The notes: generated by a model not told the origin, from the letters alone. Shown: positions 9,734 through 19,529, counted from the stretch's first letter. The stretch: DNA of 64,000 nucleotides from Bradyrhizobium sp. B097 (GCF_038957035.1 NZ_CP152412.1:7250501-7314500), one strand, 5' to 3'. Translations and numbers: made by a program.

Positions 9734-10099
9734 TCAGTCGCCGCCAATGAACATGGGAAGCGCGATATCGGTCACCTTGCGGCAATCCTCTACGGGAATC
9801 CGCGTCTGGTCGACCTCTTCCAACGGCTTTCCGAGCACTTCCGGAAAGAGCGCGCCGACGAAGCCGTAGAGAAGGTCGTGCATTCTCCAATTCACCTGTT
9901 CGAAGTCCGCGAAAGTCTTGTCGACACCGTTCTTATCGGGATCATCCCCGATCATCCCGAAGACGGTCCTGAAAACGAGAGCGGAGCCCGCATAGTATGG
10001 CTGGATGCTGAGCGAGATAGATATGGCTTCTGGAGAGACGAGTTCGGCAGAGGCCTCATGCCGTGATTGGCACATAACAAGAACAAAAGAGTCGAGCAT
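9734..10099 (-). CDS. Conserved-looking hypothetical protein upstream of dinB
   Basis: A frame of 121 residues lies 12 bp upstream of the dinB remnant on the same strand. The stretch SLSIQPYYAGSALVFRTVFGMIG and the following WRMHDLLYGFVGALFPEVLGKP look like folded protein rather than random sequence. The start could also be an internal Met (MCQSRHEASAEL). No domain was recognised. It may have been co-transcribed with dinB. Confidence 0.4.
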   Translation of the reverse strand: MLDSFVLVMCQSRHEASAELVSPEAISISLSIQPYYAGSALVFRTVFGMIGDDPDKNGVDKTFADFEQVNWRMHDLLYGFVGALFPEVLGKPLEEVDQTRIPVEDCRKVTDIALPMFIGGD

Positions 10100-10354
10100 G
10101 AATCGGCGAAGCTGAACTCGTTAAATTTTTGGCGGTCCCATATATCTAGCGGTGAAACTTTAGCACCGTGGCACATCTTGCGCGCAAAACATGCGATCAT
10201 ATGTTGAGCGCCGACCTCAATAGCAGCGCGCGGTTGCCGAACCATATTTCAAATACCAAAGCTATTTCAGACAGTTGAGCGAAATGATGGAAAATCAAGA
10301 AACTGCCTGGTCCGCGCTTTTTGCGGCGATGGCCGCGCTATCGGAGCGTCGAGC

Positions 10355-11710
10355 GTGAGCATTACGTATGTGCATCTCTCCGATATCCACTTTGGCCAAG
10401 AAAAGGGGGCGGCCGTCGTCATCAATAACGACGCCAAGGAAAGGCTCATCGAGGATGCCGCGGAACAGGTCCTACGGCATGCCGGCGGCGGCGCAAAGGG
10501 CCTTATCGTTACCGGCGACATTGCTTTCGCGGGAAAGTCGGAAGAATACGCCGTCGCGGCGAAGTGGCTAGACCGCCTGGCGCGCGCTGTCCGGTGTCCG
10601 CCCACGGCCGTCAAAATGGTGCCCGGAAACCACGACATTGATCGGGACAGGCTTTCGGCCGGCTGCACTCATCTGATCGACGAAATCCTGAGCGGTGGAG
10701 AGGCGAAGCTCGATGCCTTTCTGGCCAACGACGACGACTGCAAGACCCTCTACAACCGTTTCGTGGGATATGAGCCGTTTGCGCTCGGTTACGACTGTCC
10801 GCTTCATCCCGCTGGCGGCATCGCCAGCGACTCGCGAGAAGAATTGGCTCCGGGACGCGCCATCCGCTTCTTCGGTCTCAACTCCGCTCTGATCTGCTCG
10901 AAGAGGAAAGACGAGGAAGGCAAGCTGATCCTGGGTGCCGCGCAGCGCGTCTTGCCGTCCGACCCCGGCGTTGAACTGGTGGTCCTCTGTCACCATCCTT
11001 TGCACTGCCTGCAGGATAGCGTCGACGCGCGGAAATACGTACGCGGCCGGGCGCGCGTGTTCATTTCCGGCCACGAGCACAACCCGTCCTTGCAGATCGA
11101 AGCCGTCGAAGACGGGTGCGACCTGCTTATGTTGGCATCCGGTGCAACCGTTCCGCCGAAGGTCGAGAACGGATATACCTATACCTACAACCTGCTGACT
11201 TTCGACTGGTGCTCGAAGGAGGACAAGCTTTCGGTCGAAGTCGTGCCGCGAGCGTGGAACGACGACAAGAAGAGGTTCGAGGCCGACGATGTTCGCTTGG
11301 GAGGCCATAAACCGCGAAATCTGCTTGCCAGTCCCAACTTCCGCCGTGGGCCGGTGCCGCCGGCGGGGGGGCAGCCCGAACCCGCGGCACAGCCGGTCCC
11401 CGCTGCGTTGCGCCCAGAGCAGGGGAGCGGCGGGGAGCTTCTGGCGGACCGCGTCGCGAAAGCGGACCGCGAGCCGCCGAATAATGCGCCGGTGGATGCG
11501 ATGAGCGACACGTTCCAGCTTGTCCTGCTCAAATTCTTCCGCGACCTGACAGCCGCGCAGCGCCTCAAGGTCCTGATCGATCTCGACGCCCTGCCCGACG
11601 ACTGGAACGAAGAACTGACGCTCATGATGGAGCGCAATCTCATCGAAGATCTGGTGAAGGACGGACGTCTCGGCGATCTCGATAGCTCGATCGAACGCAA
11701 CCGACACTGA
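10355..11710 (+). CDS. Calcineurin-like metallophosphoesterase of a GTPase-associated system
   Basis: All five metallophosphoesterase blocks are present: HLSDIHFG (DxH, residues 8-15), VTGDIAFAGK (GD), VPGNHDIDRD (GNHD), LCHHPLH and SGHEHNP (GHxH). Together they bind a dinuclear metal centre, so hydrolysis of a phosphodiester (nucleic acid or nucleotide) is expected. After about residue 320 comes a Pro/Ala-rich linker, and then a helical C-terminal module of about 70 residues (TFQLVLLKFFRDLTAAQRLK) that resembles the small adaptor domains used in conflict systems to recruit partners. The start is a GTG with GGAG upstream. It is the first of five same-strand genes spaced by 27 bp or less, so I read it as the likely effector nuclease of the operon. 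Confidence 0.75.
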   Translation: MSITYVHLSDIHFGQEKGAAVVINNDAKERLIEDAAEQVLRHAGGGAKGLIVTGDIAFAGKSEEYAVAAKWLDRLARAVRCPPTAVKMVPGNHDIDRDRLSAGCTHLIDEILSGGEAKLDAFLANDDDCKTLYNRFVGYEPFALGYDCPLHPAGGIASDSREELAPGRAIRFFGLNSALICSKRKDEEGKLILGAAQRVLPSDPGVELVVLCHHPLHCLQDSVDARKYVRGRARVFISGHEHNPSLQIEAVEDGCDLLMLASGATVPPKVENGYTYTYNLLTFDWCSKEDKLSVEVVPRAWNDDKKRFEADDVRLGGHKPRNLLASPNFRRGPVPPAGGQPEPAAQPVPAALRPEQGSGGELLADRVAKADREPPNNAPVDAMSDTFQLVLLKFFRDLTAAQRLKVLIDLDALPDDWNEELTLMMERNLIEDLVKDGRLGDLDSSIERNRH

Positions 11711-11737
11711 GAACACGCACCTTCCGGGGGAAACTTC

Positions 11738-12802
11738 ATGACGCACATTGCCACCCACATCCGAATATTCGCGTCCGATCCGTCCGACGAACTGGTCGAG
11801 AAACGCACGGCCGCAATCGGCGAAATCGCGGGCATCTTCAAAGGACGCCGACAGGTCGGGGAGTTGCTGCAGACCGCGAACGATCTTGCCGTTGCCGTCC
11901 AACAGGGTGGCAAGCTTTCGGCCGCACTGACAGGGACCATCGAGGGAGCTATTCGAAAGACATCGACGGCATTCGTCGCCGAGGGACATGAGCTCGAAAT
12001 GCTGGTTTGCGGCATGTCTGGCGCTCTGCAGGCCGTGTCGGGCAGCGCAGCCCTCCTTCACGGCGCGGTATCGATTCCCGACGTACTGTCGTTCGGATTG
12101 TGGTCCGCGCTCTCGTACCAGAAGCCGCGGACCGAGCCGAAGATCGAACAGCTTCGCAACGAACTCCTGCAATCCGCGCATGGTCATTGCGCCGCCGTTG
12201 CGCGCGACAGTCGGCAACGCATCAAGGTGTCCGACCCCGAATTCAAGGAAGCCCCCAAGAAAGAAGAAGAACCGGAGACCCCGTTCGATGCTTCGGCCAT
12301 GAAGGAAGGTCTGAAGCCTTTCAAGGACGCTATCGCCAATCTTAGGTCGAACGCCGCCGTCGATCGCGAGGAGATCGACCTCCTGTGGTGGGTGCTGTCC
12401 GATTGGAGCTCGCTGCTCGGACGGCGCTTCTCCGACGAGAAGGTTGGCGACGCTGCGGCTGCAGTGGCGTCCGGCATCGAGGCCGGGCGCATGATCCGGA
12501 GGGCGCCCGCGGAAGCCCACCGCCATCTGATCCTGCGCTACGTACCGACCGGAAAGGACCTGTCGCTGATCGAGCTCCTGACCGCGATCGGTGGGGACCG
12601 CACCGCGCTCGCACCTACCGAGGCGGAAACCTACATCTCGAATTGCCCCGCAGTCTTTCCGCTCTCGAACGCGCTGCGAACCGGGGCAGCCTCGGATCCA
12701 AGGGCGAAGATAAAACGCCCGCTGGGCGATTGGGCGGCACGGGCTTTGCTGGAAAGCTCGATCGCGCACCTCTGTTCCAACAATACTGGCGTGTCCGTCT
12801 GA
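11738..12802 (+). CDS. GTPase-associated system helical protein (GASH-like)
   Basis: A 354-residue, almost entirely alpha-helical protein with no catalytic motif. It contains a glycine/alanine-rich central part (VSGSAALLHGAVSIPDVLS) and a highly charged linker (PKKEEEPET) near residue 170. Its place between a metallophosphoesterase and paired GTPases matches the 'GTPase-associated system helical domain' proteins described from comparative genomics of NTP-dependent conflict systems. The identification depends mainly on context. It has a good ribosome site (GGGGGAAA), and its TGA overlaps the next start codon (12802), indicating translational coupling. A scaffold or adaptor role is inferred. 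Confidence 0.6.
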   Translation: MTHIATHIRIFASDPSDELVEKRTAAIGEIAGIFKGRRQVGELLQTANDLAVAVQQGGKLSAALTGTIEGAIRKTSTAFVAEGHELEMLVCGMSGALQAVSGSAALLHGAVSIPDVLSFGLWSALSYQKPRTEPKIEQLRNELLQSAHGHCAAVARDSRQRIKVSDPEFKEAPKKEEEPETPFDASAMKEGLKPFKDAIANLRSNAAVDREEIDLLWWVLSDWSSLLGRRFSDEKVGDAAAAVASGIEAGRMIRRAPAEAHRHLILRYVPTGKDLSLIELLTAIGGDRTALAPTEAETYISNCPAVFPLSNALRTGAASDPRAKIKRPLGDWAARALLESSIAHLCSNNTGVSV

Positions 12803-13791
12803 TGGCCCTCGGCTGCGCCAAGGATAACTGCACCGTCGCGGAGACCGGCATCTGCCTCGCCGAGAATCCGCCGGAGACATGTCCGTTCAGGATGAAGGCT
12901 CCGGCCGACGACGGACCCGTGACTTCACCCGAACCGCCGCTTCCGAAACCCGAGCGGAATCCCAGCCTACCCCACAGTCGCGCCCTTACTCCCCCGTTGG
13001 CGCAGGACTTGATGGCGCATCGGTACTGCACCCTCGTCGGCATCCTGGGCGATCCGGACGCCGGGAAGACGGCGGCCTTGGTCAGCCTCTACCTGTTGGC
13101 GTCCAAGGCCAAACTCAAGGAGTTTTCCTTCGCCGATAGCCGGACCCTGATGGCGTTCAACGAAATAAGCCAGGGCGCCCTCGACTGGAACGAAGACGAT
13201 CCGCCGGATCAGTTCACGCAACATACCGAGTTGGCCGACGACCGTATGCCCGGTTTTCTGCATCTCCGCCTGCGGCATGGAGCAGAGGAAAAGTTCGACT
13301 TCCTGCTGCCGGACCTGCCGGGAGAATGGTCGCAATCTTTCATCGACAAGGACCGAAAGGATCGACTTCGGTTCCTGAACAGAGCCGACGTCATCTGGCT
13401 ATTTATGGACGGATCGCAACTTCGCGAGCCATCTACGCGCCAATATGTCGTCCACCGAATGCAGCTTCTCATCGACCGCCTTCGCACTTCGATCAATCAT
13501 GTGCCGCCGCTGGTACTGGTGTTGACGAGGCGGGACAGCGGTGAGGTGCCGGCGTCTTTCATCGAACCGATCGTTCAGGAAGCGGAGCAACAGAACCTGC
13601 AGATATCTGTCGCTCAGATCGCCTCGTTCGGTGACCGGGGAGACGTCGACCCGGGCTACGGCCTCGAGGCTCTGATGCGGACCTGCCGGCCCGATGTCCC
13701 GGACCGCACGCCGACCTGGCTCGCACCGGGACCAGATATGGAGGAAGGTAGGGCGATGCTGCGCTATCGGCACCCGGAGCACCGTCCATGA
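12802..13791 (+). CDS. P-loop GTPase with Cys-rich N-terminus (double-GTPase system, first GTPase)
   Basis: The N-terminal 30 residues carry four cysteines (C5, C10, C18, C27), a likely zinc-binding knuckle. The GTPase domain starts with GILGDPDAGKTAAL (Walker A/G1, about residues 80-93). It then has DLPGEW (G3, DxxG) and LVLTRRDSG in the position of the NKxD base-recognition motif, here TRRD. The length of 329 residues suits a single domain. The start overlaps the upstream stop by one base and the stop overlaps the next gene by four, so the two GTPases are almost certainly made together, as in 'DO-GTPase' pairs. I infer a switch that controls the effectors of the operon. Confidence 0.75.
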   Translation: MALGCAKDNCTVAETGICLAENPPETCPFRMKAPADDGPVTSPEPPLPKPERNPSLPHSRALTPPLAQDLMAHRYCTLVGILGDPDAGKTAALVSLYLLASKAKLKEFSFADSRTLMAFNEISQGALDWNEDDPPDQFTQHTELADDRMPGFLHLRLRHGAEEKFDFLLPDLPGEWSQSFIDKDRKDRLRFLNRADVIWLFMDGSQLREPSTRQYVVHRMQLLIDRLRTSINHVPPLVLVLTRRDSGEVPASFIEPIVQEAEQQNLQISVAQIASFGDRGDVDPGYGLEALMRTCRPDVPDRTPTWLAPGPDMEEGRAMLRYRHPEHRP

Positions 13792-14780
13792 GCGAGAGAA
13801 CCTTCATTCTGGTCGGAGGACCAGATTGCGGCAAAACGAACTATATCGCGCGTTTGTGGGAGTCGATTCGCTCGAAGACCGGTGAGTTGGTCGCGCCGCA
13901 TCCGCCGCAGAACGTCGAATTTGTAGAGAAGGCGTTGGAGTTTCTCCTGAAGGGCGAATTCGCCCCCCGCTCCAATCGGGATGTGGCGGAATCCACCCAC
14001 AGCTTCGAGGTCTCTGTACGGAAAGCGGGCGATGCGAACGGGCCGCTGTCGGACATCGTCGTTCCCGATGTAACCGGAGAATTGTGGAAAAAAACGCTCG
14101 AGACATACGAAATACCCAAAGACTGGATGCGAAGTCTCGAAGGCGCATCGGGGGCCTTGCTCTTCGTCCGAGAAGGTTCGGAGGAGAACGAGGTAGCTCT
14201 CGAGTGGGTGACCTGCGGCAAATTTCTTGCCCAGCGTGCGAAGGCGCGAGCGACACGCAACGCCAAGAATGACGCGGCCGGCGACGGCAACGACGCACCG
14301 GCCGACGAGAGCAAAGAGCCGTCCGCCCCTTCCGAGGCTCCCGGCAACGATCAGGAGCAGAGTGGCCAGCCCGACAATGACGAAGGGAAGCTGACCAAGA
14401 TACCGACACAGATCGCTCTGTGCGAATTCCTGCGATTTCTCGAATTCGGAATGAAGAGAGCGCCATGCGCGCCGCGACCGCGCGTCGCCGTACTGGTCAC
14501 GGCTTGGGACAGGCTCGACAAGGAGAAACGGGTACAGGGTCCCATGGCATATCTCCGGACCCAATATCCGATGTTCGCGGGGCGGCTCGAAGACATCGAA
14601 ACGCTCGAAGTGAAGGCTTTCGGCGTCAGCGTCGTGTCGGGCGATTTTGCCGATCCAGTGTTCAAAGCGGAGTTCTACGAAAAGGGTCTGAAGAATGCGG
14701 GATACGTCGTCACCGACGACAAGCCCGACGAGTTCGTTCCGGACCTGACCCTGCCGGTCTCCTGGGTGATGACGAGCTAG
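13788..14780 (+). CDS. P-loop GTPase (double-GTPase system, second GTPase)
   Basis: A 330-residue protein with FILVGGPDCGKTNYIARLW at the very N-terminus (G1) and PDVTGELWKK (G3, DxxG). LVTAWDRLDKE replaces NKxD. An acidic, low-complexity insert of about 60 residues (around residues 160-205, rich in D, E, N and P) separates G3 from G4. It overlaps the preceding GTPase by four bases and is followed without a gap by the GAP1-like gene. The pairing of two diverged GTPases with non-canonical G4 motifs is the signature of the system and suggests a heterodimeric switch. Confidence 0.75.
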   Translation: MSERTFILVGGPDCGKTNYIARLWESIRSKTGELVAPHPPQNVEFVEKALEFLLKGEFAPRSNRDVAESTHSFEVSVRKAGDANGPLSDIVVPDVTGELWKKTLETYEIPKDWMRSLEGASGALLFVREGSEENEVALEWVTCGKFLAQRAKARATRNAKNDAAGDGNDAPADESKEPSAPSEAPGNDQEQSGQPDNDEGKLTKIPTQIALCEFLRFLEFGMKRAPCAPRPRVAVLVTAWDRLDKEKRVQGPMAYLRTQYPMFAGRLEDIETLEVKAFGVSVVSGDFADPVFKAEFYEKGLKNAGYVVTDDKPDEFVPDLTLPVSWVMTS

Positions 14781-17432
14781 ATGCAGCCGCTCTTCCTAGA
14801 CCAACAGATCCACGGCTACCGAAGCGGTCATCAGTTGATCGCCTCGACCAGGCGCCTGCCGCATCAAGACCAGGATTTGATCGACCGTCTTTCCGATATC
14901 GGCGGCCAATTGCGACCAGGCGAAACGTTCAAGCCCTATCTGACTGCCTATCCCCTGCCGAGCGGAAGCGATTACGTCGTTGCCCGAACGTGGCAAGATC
15001 TCGGCGCGCCGAGGTCCGGTTGCGTCCGCACCCGGAGCTTGATCGTCACGATGGCACAATGGCTATCGATGGACGGCATCCGCTCTCTTCTTCCCCTGCT
15101 GGTTTCGGTGGAGTTCGACGAGAAGCTGGCACGACTGGCACCGGCGGATCCCTCCCCGTCGACTAGAACGGTATCCGATCCGAGGCGGGCGGAATTGGTC
15201 GAGGCTCTGTTCTTCGAACCGCGACAGCCTATCGTCGTCTTCGATAGCGCGGAGGCCGAGCCGATCGTCGAGCGACTTCTCGCCGCGTTCTGGCCGGCGC
15301 TGAAGCGGAATTTCTCCGTCTGCACGTACGCGCTGGCGCCGCGCAAGATCGAGGGACGACCGTTCGACCTTATCTTCGCGCCGAAAAGTGCACGCACTCG
15401 GTTCTCCGACTGGAGCGGCCGACGAGTCGAAGGTGTGCCGAAGTCGGAACGGCATTCGTGGTCCCGGCTGGTCTCCGAGAAGATATTCGACGCTGAAGAT
15501 CCGGATCTGCGGACAATCGACACGCTCGGTGCGTTGCGCGCGGACCGGAGGGGCGACGAGGGCGCCTTGAGGCTGTCGTTGATGTGGAACGATCTGGCCG
15601 CGAAGTCGCGCACCACACCCTCTGCCGTTCTCGGCATGCTGGACATCCTCAATTCCCGGGCATGGCCCGAATTCGATCGCAGCCGCCTGCAGGGCGTCGT
15701 TCAAGGAGCGACGGAGCTCGCCGTCGCCGAGCCGGACGAAGCCGACGCCTTGCGTTTCCTTTCGACGCTTGCGGCCAAGATTGCGAACTTCGACGTCGGC
15801 ATGCTGGACGACCTCAATCTGTCCGGGCTTGCAAGATCGCTGACCAGGCGTTCGCCGCACCGTGCTCTGTCGTATCTTCGGTCGGAAATCGACGCCGGCC
15901 GCGATCCCGTGATTCCGATCGTCACGGGAATGGCCGATGGCCTCGGTGAGGAGCGCTTCGACGACCAGACCTCGGAGTTCGTGCTGCAGCTGCCTCCCGA
16001 CCTCTCGTCGGTCATGATTTCGCGCAGCGAGAAGTATGCCCGGGAGGTCTGGCAAAGGTGCGGGTCGGACGCGTCGGCATGGGTACCGGCAACCAAAGCG
16101 GCGATCGGGTCGATGAGCCGGCATGACCGAGCCGATCTTCTTCAAAAGATTTCCGCATGGATGACGACCGAAGCCCAGGCGCCAGTGATGGAGGCAGCCC
16201 TCGACGGCGTGTCCGGCGACGATCTGGTCGGCTTCGCCGTGGCTATCGGAAGGCAGACCGGATTTGACATCGCAGCGTTCGACGAACCTATGGCGAACGC
16301 TGCGCGGAATGCGGAATCGCTCAACGGACTTCGTGCTTCGATACTTTCGAATTTCCGCACCGAGGGCGCCGATCGCTTCCTGTTGTCGACCTTGGACCTC
16401 TCCGCCGCGGACCTCGCATGGCTCGACGGTGAAGTGGAGAAGACGAGGGCTGTCGGACTGTTGCGTCAACTTCTTGACAATGCATCGCCGAAGGCGCTCG
16501 TCTCGGTGCTGCGAGATCCGACCAGCAGAGATCGTATTCTCGGACTGCTGATGGAAGACGTGGCGGGCTCGGCGGGACAGTTGATCCGTGTCGCAGGCTC
16601 AAGCGACCTGCCGATCGACCGCTGTCTGGACATCGGACGAACTGTGCTGCCTTTCCTCGCCTCGGAGCAGCGCGACAAAGTGTTCTTGGAGCTGCTTGGT
16701 AGAGCGCTGGCCCAAGCGGATCCGGACGACGCGCGGGTGGCGTCAGTGATCGAGGAATCGCACGGCATCGTGTCGCCTCGGCAATTGGTGCATCTGGCAA
16801 CGCCAAACGGCGTATCCACGCAGCGGGTAGCGGCGAACTTGGTCCTGTTGAGCACGGTGTCCGAGCGGGTCCGGCGTACTGCCGCCGCGGCCATCGAGGA
16901 TCTCTGCGAGAGATTGATCCATCGGTACGGCGAGAACTTGGGCGAGGCCGGCTATAACGCCTGGGCCGTTCTGCTGAGAGAGTCGGGGAACGTATCTCCC
17001 GACATCCAGCTTCGTGCCTCGCTGCCCACGCTTCCGTTCGCGGTGGGAAAGCGCGACTTGCCGGTTAGTGCCCTTATCGGTGCGGCGTTTCCGCCCGTCT
17101 ACGCCGAGCTTCTCCGATCGACGGGTGACGAGGATTTCAAGCGGTTGCCGGCGCTTCTGTCGCTACCGCTCAGCATCTTCATCGACTGGGACCGCGCCAA
17201 GTCGGCGCGGCACGAATTGGTCGACGCGTATCTGTATTCATCGTGGCCCCCCGCTGACTTACTTCTCACGTCGCTCGCCGCGAACATCCAAAGCGAGACG
17301 TTGCGTCGGTTGGTCGGAACCCATCGCGGGCGTGACTACCTAGCCGCGATCGACCGGGACAGCTACAGATTGGAGCCGGCTCAGTTCGGCCGCATTCAAG
17401 ACTGTCTCAGCCGCTTGAATTATCGGTACTAA
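14781..17432 (+). CDS. GTPase-associated protein 1 (GAP1-like), large regulator
   Basis: An 883-residue protein whose N-terminus, IHGYRSGHQLIASTRRLP then SDIGGQLR, YLTAYPLPSG and RTWQDLGAPRSGCVRTRSL, is the hallmark of the GAP1-N2 domain found next to double GTPases. The central and C-terminal 600 residues are helical and repeat-like, with an EAxxFLSTLAAKI pattern. The ATG immediately follows the TAG of the second GTPase. In this class of conflict system the large GAP1 protein is thought to sense or regulate through the GTPases; the exact trigger is not known. It is intact and closes the operon. Downstream DNA belongs to an IS66 element. Confidence 0.75.
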   Translation: MQPLFLDQQIHGYRSGHQLIASTRRLPHQDQDLIDRLSDIGGQLRPGETFKPYLTAYPLPSGSDYVVARTWQDLGAPRSGCVRTRSLIVTMAQWLSMDGIRSLLPLLVSVEFDEKLARLAPADPSPSTRTVSDPRRAELVEALFFEPRQPIVVFDSAEAEPIVERLLAAFWPALKRNFSVCTYALAPRKIEGRPFDLIFAPKSARTRFSDWSGRRVEGVPKSERHSWSRLVSEKIFDAEDPDLRTIDTLGALRADRRGDEGALRLSLMWNDLAAKSRTTPSAVLGMLDILNSRAWPEFDRSRLQGVVQGATELAVAEPDEADALRFLSTLAAKIANFDVGMLDDLNLSGLARSLTRRSPHRALSYLRSEIDAGRDPVIPIVTGMADGLGEERFDDQTSEFVLQLPPDLSSVMISRSEKYAREVWQRCGSDASAWVPATKAAIGSMSRHDRADLLQKISAWMTTEAQAPVMEAALDGVSGDDLVGFAVAIGRQTGFDIAAFDEPMANAARNAESLNGLRASILSNFRTEGADRFLLSTLDLSAADLAWLDGEVEKTRAVGLLRQLLDNASPKALVSVLRDPTSRDRILGLLMEDVAGSAGQLIRVAGSSDLPIDRCLDIGRTVLPFLASEQRDKVFLELLGRALAQADPDDARVASVIEESHGIVSPRQLVHLATPNGVSTQRVAANLVLLSTVSERVRRTAAAAIEDLCERLIHRYGENLGEAGYNAWAVLLRESGNVSPDIQLRASLPTLPFAVGKRDLPVSALIGAAFPPVYAELLRSTGDEDFKRLPALLSLPLSIFIDWDRAKSARHELVDAYLYSSWPPADLLLTSLAANIQSETLRRLVGTHRGRDYLAAIDRDSYRLEPAQFGRIQDCLSRLNYRY

Positions 17433-17580
17433 GCAGAAGCAATCAGCTTTATGCGTCGCAGAGGCAGGGTTACACGTTCCCCAACTCGCGTAGGCACGGC
17501 GTCGCGTTGATAACGGTAGGTTAACCAAGACGTAAGCATGCGGCGTAGGCCGCCGGCTGGCTGGTTTGTCCGGTTACCGG

Positions 17581-17877
17581 CTAAACCTCGTCGGGCTTTT
17601 CGGCCTTCGGCTTAACGATCGCCGCGAGCACCTGGCGGCGTTCTTCAATGATCCAAGGAGCGTCCTTGTGGATCTGGATCAGATTTTTGAGGTTCTCGAT
17701 TCCATCATCGGTGAACGCCATCACCCCGTCTTCACCGACACCGACGACCCATAGCTGGCCATCCTCGGTGTCCATTTCTTCGGCGACCTCGAACAGCCAT
17801 TCCTCGTCTTCGCCGAGCATCTCAGCGACATGGCTGAGAGTGAACACGTGGCTGACCTTGTTGACGTGCCCCATCAA
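17581..17877 (-). CDS. IS66 accessory protein of unknown function
   Basis: A 98-residue acidic protein beginning HVFTLSHVAEMLGEDEEWL, followed by GVGEDGVMAFTDDGIENLKNLI. Its start overlaps the TnpC stop by four bases, so it is a translationally coupled passenger. Similar small proteins commonly follow TnpC in rhizobial IS66 elements. The first half looks like a degenerate helix-turn-helix (SHVAEMLGEDEEWL). The function is unknown. Confidence 0.6.
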   Translation of the reverse strand: MMGHVNKVSHVFTLSHVAEMLGEDEEWLFEVAEEMDTEDGQLWVVGVGEDGVMAFTDDGIENLKNLIQIHKDAPWIIEERRQVLAAIVKPKAEKPDEV

Positions 17878-19529
17878 GCCGCCTGTGCCGCAAGGCCTTG
17901 CTGTTGCGCAGTCTTCCAGTTCCAGGGCAGCAGCTCATCGAGCCTGTGGGCGGGGTGGGTGGCGATGCGAGCGAGTACATCGGCGAGCCAGGCCTGAGGG
18001 TCGACGTCGTTCATCTTGGCAGAGACGATGAGGCTATGCATGGCGGCGGCTCGGCGCCCTCCGCGGTCGGACCCACAGAATAACCACGACTTTCTGCCCA
18101 ATGCGATGCCGCGCAGCGCTCTTTCGGCTGCATTGTTCGAGAGGCAAACGCGACCATCGTCGAGGAAGCGTGTGAAGGAGGCCCAGCGCTTGAACATGTA
18201 GTTCATGGCCTTGGCCAGATCGTGGCCGCGGGAGAGCTTGGCGCACTGCTCGCGCATATAGGCTTCCAGATCGGCGACGAGCGGTGCGCTCTGCGCCTGG
18301 CGAACAGCCTTTCGTTGGTCGGCGTTTTGGCCATTGATAGAGCGCTCGATCTCGAACAGAGCGTCGATGCGGCGCACGATCTCCATGGCGACGGGCGAGA
18401 TGACGATCTCCTTCTTTCCGGCCGCTTTGCGCCGCGCGTTCTCCTCAAGATCCGCCATGGCGAAGAACGGGCGCCGGGCATGGACCCAACAGGCCGCTTC
18501 GCTGATAAGCCCAGGACTTCGCTCGGGCTCGTAGAGCTTGATGTATCCGCCGAAGGCGTCGGCCTGGAGGATGCCGGTGTAGTTGGCCAGATGCGCCTGC
18601 GGATGCTCACCACTTCGATCGCGCGAGTAATAAAACATCGCCGCCGGCGGATCTGAGCCGCCGAAGGGGCGGTCGTCCTTCACATAGACCCAGCATCGCG
18701 CGACATCGCACTTGCCCAAGGCCAGCACGGGCACGGTGGTGTCATCGCCATGGAGGCGTTCGGCTGCCATGACGTGGGCTTCCAAGAGCCGCGACAGCGG
18801 CTCCAATACCGTGCAGCACGCCCCAACGGCGTCGGCTGCGGTCGACAGACTGATCGGCACGCCCTCCAGCGCGTAACGCTCGGTCTGTCGGTTCAGAGGC
18901 TGATGCTGGCCGAACTTCTCATAGAGGAGCATGGCCAGCAGGCTGGGCCCCGCCCATCCTCGCGGGATCACATGGAATGGTGCCGGTGTCTGGCTGATTT
19001 TCTCACAGTCGCGGCAAGAGAACTTCTCGCGCACTGTTTCGATCACCTTCCACTGACGCGGCACCGATTCCAGCGTCCGGGTCACGTCTTCGCCGAGCTT
19101 GCGCAAGCGATTGCCGCCGCAGCATTCGCACGCCGTCGGCGGATCGATCACCACCCGCTCGCGTGGGAGATGATCGGGGAACGTCTGGCGCTCGGCGCGC
19201 TTGCGTATAAATCCGCGTACCGTCGTCGTCCTCGCGACTGCTCGTTCCGCCGTCAGTTCGTCTTCTGTGGCGTCAGCTTCCAGCTCTTCGAACGTCAGCG
19301 CCAATTGGTCGATCAGCCGTGATGATCGCTCTGACCGTTGTCCGTGGATCTGACGCTCAAGCTTGGCGATCCGCAGCTTCTGCTGGGCGATCAGCGCACC
19401 GTCTTCCGAGGCTTTCGCGCGGGCGACCGCGAGCTCCGCTACAACCTCTAACGCCTTCGCGCGCTCGACCGCCAACGCCTCTTTCAGAGCCGCAATGTCA
19501 TCCGGAACAGCGCCACGATCAGCATCCAT
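17874..19529 (-). CDS. tnpC: IS66 transposase TnpC
   Basis: A full-length 551-residue transposase. The N-terminus has a leucine-rich coiled coil (about residues 10-60) followed by a zinc-finger-like CECCGGNRLRKLGED. The DDE residues are recognisable in HGDDTTVPVLA (first Asp), LQADAFGGY (second Asp) and SNNAAERALRG (Glu). It catalyses DNA cleavage and strand transfer of the element. The frame is uninterrupted, so the copy may still be active. Confidence 0.9.
   Translation of the reverse strand: MDADRGAVPDDIAALKEALAVERAKALEVVAELAVARAKASEDGALIAQQKLRIAKLERQIHGQRSERSSRLIDQLALTFEELEADATEDELTAERAVARTTTVRGFIRKRAERQTFPDHLPRERVVIDPPTACECCGGNRLRKLGEDVTRTLESVPRQWKVIETVREKFSCRDCEKISQTPAPFHVIPRGWAGPSLLAMLLYEKFGQHQPLNRQTERYALEGVPISLSTAADAVGACCTVLEPLSRLLEAHVMAAERLHGDDTTVPVLALGKCDVARCWVYVKDDRPFGGSDPPAAMFYYSRDRSGEHPQAHLANYTGILQADAFGGYIKLYEPERSPGLISEAACWVHARRPFFAMADLEENARRKAAGKKEIVISPVAMEIVRRIDALFEIERSINGQNADQRKAVRQAQSAPLVADLEAYMREQCAKLSRGHDLAKAMNYMFKRWASFTRFLDDGRVCLSNNAAERALRGIALGRKSWLFCGSDRGGRRAAAMHSLIVSAKMNDVDPQAWLADVLARIATHPAHRLDELLPWNWKTAQQQGLAAQAA

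Noticed and set aside
10568..12880. A 770-codon open frame antisense to the GTPase-system genes
   Set aside because: It is a shadow of GC-rich codon usage on the other strand; the plus-strand genes carry clear domain motifs and overlaps, while this frame has none.
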